From Thysanoteuthis rhombus (taxonomy: Eukaryota; Mollusca; Cephalopoda; Oegopsida; Thysanoteuthidae): a stretch of 64,000 nt of DNA. The stretch is taken from contig OY735207.1 in the NCBI GenBank assembly GCA_963457665.1, positions 61,959,888 to 62,023,887 of the forward strand. Reading direction: 5' to 3'. Shown piece after piece: positions 60,581 through 64,000 of this stretch. Every line of letters begins with the position of its first letter. Position 1 is the first letter of the stretch. The notes under the pieces are model-generated. The model did not search any database and was not told the DNA's origin. It was given only the letters and a program-made list of their open reading frames with translations. A program made the position numbers and the translations under genes.

Positions 60581-62322
60581 TTATACACAATGATTACTGA
60601 ATGCATCATACACCAGAGAAAGGTCAACCAAAGAAGCAATGATCAAAATGTTGAGATAGAAAAAGAAAAAAAAAATTTTGAAGTTCAAATAATTTTTAAC
60701 AATTTATACCATGTCAGAAAGTCTACTATAAAAGACTATTCCTTCTTGGAAAGCATGAACTATTCCGAAAAATTCTGAGCCAAGTGTTGGAATATCAGAA
60801 AAGGTCCAAAACTGTTTTATTGCTAATTCATTGTTAGTGATAATGAATCTCATGAGTTGATAACTTTGTACCCAAAAAATTAACAAACGACCAACTACAC
60901 ACCCATTTGTGGAGAGGGTTATAAACAGATACTTTGGGTTCCTTTTGAATCATACAGATTCGATAAGTACATAGTAAATGAAAAGGAACTTGTGACACTA
61001 ACAGCTATTAACAAAAAAAAAAAAAAAATAAGGTATCACATAGGCAGTCAATTTTTTTGCCCTTTGAAGAGTTATTTTGAAGTAGTACTCAACTATTAAG
61101 AAAGAAGGAATTTAAAATGAAGACAGGGTCTAATATACATATGTCTTGATGTAAAAACAAAAAAAATTGCTATTAAGATGATTTCTGATAAAATAATATC
61201 TTTCATTCACGTTTTTTGACTGTTTTAGAAGTGAACCTGAAAATAAATTTGGCATTTTACCTTTGTGATCTTTTCCAATAGACATCATCGACTTGATGGA
61301 ACCATCGCCGATACTTGCATACGAATGAGAAACTTTCGAGTATACAAGATATTTTATCTTTAATTAGTTTTTCACTGGAAACACACAAACAACTTTTGGA
61401 TTAGATAGAATAATTTATGGTGCAGACAGATAATACTAATTTCCAACAGAGGCCCTAATGAAAAAAAATTTTCAGAGTCGTTTTTTTCCACAGTATCAAG
61501 ATTTTTTTTATTCTGTCAGTTTGGTTGTTGTGAGGGCACTCGGGGTCAGGCAAAACAAAATACTTATAAAGCAGATCAAATCTTTATGAGAAAAACTTTC
61601 CAGATTCATTTTTTTTCAACAGAATCAACATTTCTTTTTTGCTATTTGTATTTTTATGGCATTCTTCAAGAAGTGGTAGAGTTAAACCTGAATTGGTGAA
61701 ACCATTGCCTAAACTTGTGTACAAAAGCATGGAAATTGGTTTTTCACTATAAACTTTTGCAGGTAATATTTTCCAAGGAAAACTTTGGAAAATTTTGCTC
61801 ATGCAATATTTTTTTTTCCTTTTTCAATGGAGAGCTTCTGATGTTTCATTTTTTTCCTAATTGCAGTTTTTCAAGGCGTTTCTTTTTTTTTTTTGAATTT
61901 TCACTTAGAATATTTCTTATGAATATAATCTTTGGGATGAGACATAATTACCTGCTGTACAATGATGAATAAATATTAAATACTAAATGCTAACAAGCCT
62001 GGTAGAGGTGTCGAAACGCACAGATTTTGAACATTGAGGGCAAGGGAACATGCTAAAACTCGGCCTTCAGCTAAGCAGCCACACCTCCTACTACTGTTTC
62101 AGCATGTGGCCTCACCCCAACTATTCAGAATGCGCATTTTGAAACTTCTACCAAGTTTTTGGTAAAAATAATACCTGATATAGTCACCTTAACAATTTGT
62201 TGCCAAAAGCTGCAAAGGACTGGGAGAAGATTTCCGATCATTCAGGAAATAAAATGAAATTTTTAAAAAGTGTATGTGCAAAAAAAAAAAAAAAACTTTA
62301 ATAATCTTAATTACAATATAAA
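59626..62322. other. Non-coding stretch, downstream of a minus-strand gene
   Basis: A (TA)n tract lies at 60532-60578 and an (A)n tract at 61013-61028. Open frames at 60590-60886, 61584-61802 and 61715-61972 lack domains. The sequences at 61470-61520 and 61595-61645 share AGATTTTTTTT/CAGATTCATTTTTTTTC phrases, as does 61720-61790, suggesting local duplication. Confidence 0.35.
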
Positions 62323-62328
62323 TTTATT
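62323..62328 (-). terminator. Poly(A) signal AATAAA
   Basis: AATAAA on the minus strand lies 15 bases after the stop codon of the terminal exon. It is very close to the stop, so cleavage could also use a later signal. Confidence 0.35.
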
Positions 62329-62343
62329 TTTATAGGCAGGAAT

Positions 62344-62622
62344 TTAGCTCTGGACAATTTCCTGATGAAGTTCTGTAGCTGTTGTTGTAATGTTCTGAAT
62401 GTCTGCTGTGGTTACTTCCAATGGTGTCTCCCCAGATGCAATTTGCACACCATCTTGTGCAGTCACGTATTGAATAACAAACTGGTTGCCTGAAAGGTCT
62501 TGATTGCCATCAGCAACTAAAACTTCTTGACCTTCCTCTTGTACAATGATGGTTTCAGGGTTCACAGTGACCATCTGACCACTGTCTGATTGCACAGTTA
62601 TTTGCTGCTGGCCAAATGCTCC
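62344..62622 (-). CDS. 3'-terminal coding exon of a probable transcription regulator
   Basis: The minus strand has a T-rich tract and AATTTCAAAG acceptor ending at 62623. A 92-codon phase-0 frame follows from GAFGQQQITVQSDSGQMVTV to ATELHQEIVQS and a TAA at 62346-62344. The peptide is acidic, rich in Gln, Val and Thr, with no Cys, Lys or Arg, and contains repeated short hydrophobic/Gln blocks (TIIVQEEGQEVLVADGNQ, QFVIQYVTAQDGVQI). That composition is typical of activation or C-terminal regions of zinc-finger and similar nuclear factors. No DNA-binding domain is in the window, so the family cannot be named. The upstream exons must lie beyond 64000, because 62623-64000 contains no other exon-like frame. 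Confidence 0.7.
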   Translation of the reverse strand, partial: GAFGQQQITVQSDSGQMVTVNPETIIVQEEGQEVLVADGNQDLSGNQFVIQYVTAQDGVQIASGETPLEVTTADIQNITTTATELHQEIVQS

Positions 62623-63049
62623 CTTTGAAATTAAAATTTCGGAAAAAAAGAAAAAAAAAAATTGATATAAGATGAAGTAAAAGTTCATCAATGAAAAATA
62701 TTGAATACATAAAAAAAAAAATATTAGCTAGATTAAGTACCATGCTTATTCTTCATCTTCAGAACAATATAAGTAGAACAGACTCACAGTTTTGTGAAAG
62801 ATTATATAACATTCAAGAACATCCCTATTCGATACAAGGTGTTTAAAAAGGAGCTTCTTTTTTGATAAATATACCTAACAAAAGCCAAAAAGTAACGTCT
62901 TTCAAATTATTTTAAAAAATGTTAATCTATAATTTGTTCATCGGTATCACAATTCTAATAGGAAATTACATAAGCTTATGTCTTAGTTCAACTGTTCATA
63001 GTTCCATCCTAATCATGTTCCAAGACATGTTCAAGAGAACAGAGGGAAA
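62623..63049. other. Intron of the 62344-62622 gene
   Basis: It begins with the acceptor tract of the terminal exon and is otherwise AT-rich without features. Confidence 0.5.
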
Positions 63050-63370
63050 AGTTTTGGCAGAGTGCATGAAAGTGTTGATAAAGCATATCCAGAGATCTGC
63101 CTGATGGCCGTGGGTTCAATCCCTGGATTGGGTAGTGCAAAATAGTCATATAAGCTGGCCTATTGGAAAAGGCAAACAAGCAACCTGGCGAGGAAGAATC
63201 AACTGATACAAGACATCCTCTAGCATGGACAGTGGAATGAGAACAATCTACCCTTGTGGATTGAATGAAGGGTTTAGTTTGAAAGCCTACAACAGACAGC
63301 TGAAAAGGGCTGGAGGATACAACGGTTGAAACAAAACTATAACAACCAAGATGAGGACTTTACTCTGAGT
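63050..63370 (+). mobile_element. tRNA-derived SINE, family G
   Basis: An A-box-like TGGCAGAGTGCATG lies at 63055-63068 and a B-box GGTTCAATCCC at 63113-63123. The body contains GACAGTGGAATGAGAACAAT, GATACAACGGTTGAAAC and AACAACCAAGATGAGGAC. The body matches the arms of the fold-back at 44155-44520. It lies in an intron, antisense to the host gene. Confidence 0.55.
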
Positions 63371-64000
63371 AAATCAGTGTACAAGAAGGAAGATTAGCTC
63401 CAAAGGTTAATGAGCAAGTCAAGAATATCAACCACAATCCCTAAGGTGGTACTAAAAAAAGGAAAAGGACCAGCAATCCTCCTTTCTTTCTCTTGGCTCC
63501 ATTCTTTTGCTAAAGAACAATTTATACTGTAATACCTCAGAATCATGATTTTTAATTTTATATTTGACAAGTTATGCTTATCTTAGTATAAGCACAAGCT
63601 CAAAGCCCAATTTCCTTGAAAATCGGTAATTGAAGTTTTGGCTTTTATCTAGGCGCGAACACCGACTACTGATTCTAATGGAAAATGCACACTAACTTAT
63701 TCACTAAGCAGGCCGCAATCATCTTTAGTTATTGAAATGCTTAATTAAATTCAAAAAGTTAAAAAACAAACCTTGTCCTTTTTTCAAAGAAGGTACAATT
63801 TCTATAAAAATTTAAGTTAGTGAGAACAAGCTACTTGCTCGGATTTATTCAGTAGGTTTAGTAAAAAATGAATTTGTGCAACAAGTATGTCACAGTTATT
63901 TTGTGCCAGAAACTAAAATGAATTAATTTATTTTTTTGAAGCTGCGAAAAGATTCATAAAAGAAAAAAAAAATGCTGAACTTGCTAAACTTTACTAAAAT
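63371..64000. other. Intronic AT-rich stretch
   Basis: No exon, repeat family or RNA gene was recognised up to the window edge. Confidence 0.4.

Noticed and set aside
1-64000. LTR retrotransposon, endogenous retrovirus or Polinton
   Set aside because: I saw no long direct terminal repeats and no protease, integrase, gag, capsid or protein-primed polymerase motifs.

Overview
This is a eukaryotic (metazoan) nuclear window. It is AT-rich and full of interspersed repeats, with (TA)n, (A)n and (GT)n tracts, minisatellites, 5'-truncated non-LTR retrotransposons, tRNA-derived SINEs and non-autonomous DNA transposons. No prokaryotic gene, operon, rRNA, CRISPR array, LTR element, retrovirus or Polinton could be recognised. 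The LINE tails and SINE types would fit a large invertebrate genome, perhaps a mollusc or another protostome, but I cannot name the species.

Host coding sequence is very sparse. The best-supported piece is a 3'-terminal exon at 62344-62622 on the minus strand (92 codons, Gln/Val/Thr-rich and acidic, with a clear splice acceptor and a poly(A) signal). Its gene continues past the right edge. A second probable minus-strand exon lies at 48048-48219. A start-like region with a 111-bp intron model lies at 53610-53990, also on the minus strand. The latter two might belong to one gene whose introns fill much of the left part of the window, but that link is inference. Most long open frames in the window are tandem-repeat translations or chance frames without an ATG.

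Layout. 1-12 kb: AT-rich desert with a short TIR element (2455-2603), a cluster of three CRE-like sites (3471-3525), hAT ends and the first copies of dispersed repeat families A and D. 12-31 kb: LINE tails, families A, B and C with nested insertions, a tRNA-Val-like SINE, a roughly 930-bp GA-rich minisatellite and a LINE nested in family E. 31-45 kb: mostly featureless, then two abutting hAT elements, a SINE, a 32-bp tandem array beside the second family D copy, a LINE tail and a fold-back with nested hairpins. 45-54 kb: the most gene-like zone, with few dispersed repeats, the candidate exons, a GC-rich 82-bp tandem repeat and a CpG-rich element with roughly 100-bp terminal inverted repeats. 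54-64 kb: a 27-bp tandem array bracketed by LINE pieces, SINE clusters including an inverted pair, a decayed Tc1/mariner-like transposase gene and the terminal exon.

No genes in the window can be shown to act together. Its main interest is how the repeats are arranged: nesting, inverted pairs, abutting transposons and arrays bounded by mobile-element fragments. Repeat boundaries were judged by eye and should be read as accurate to about 10-30 bases.
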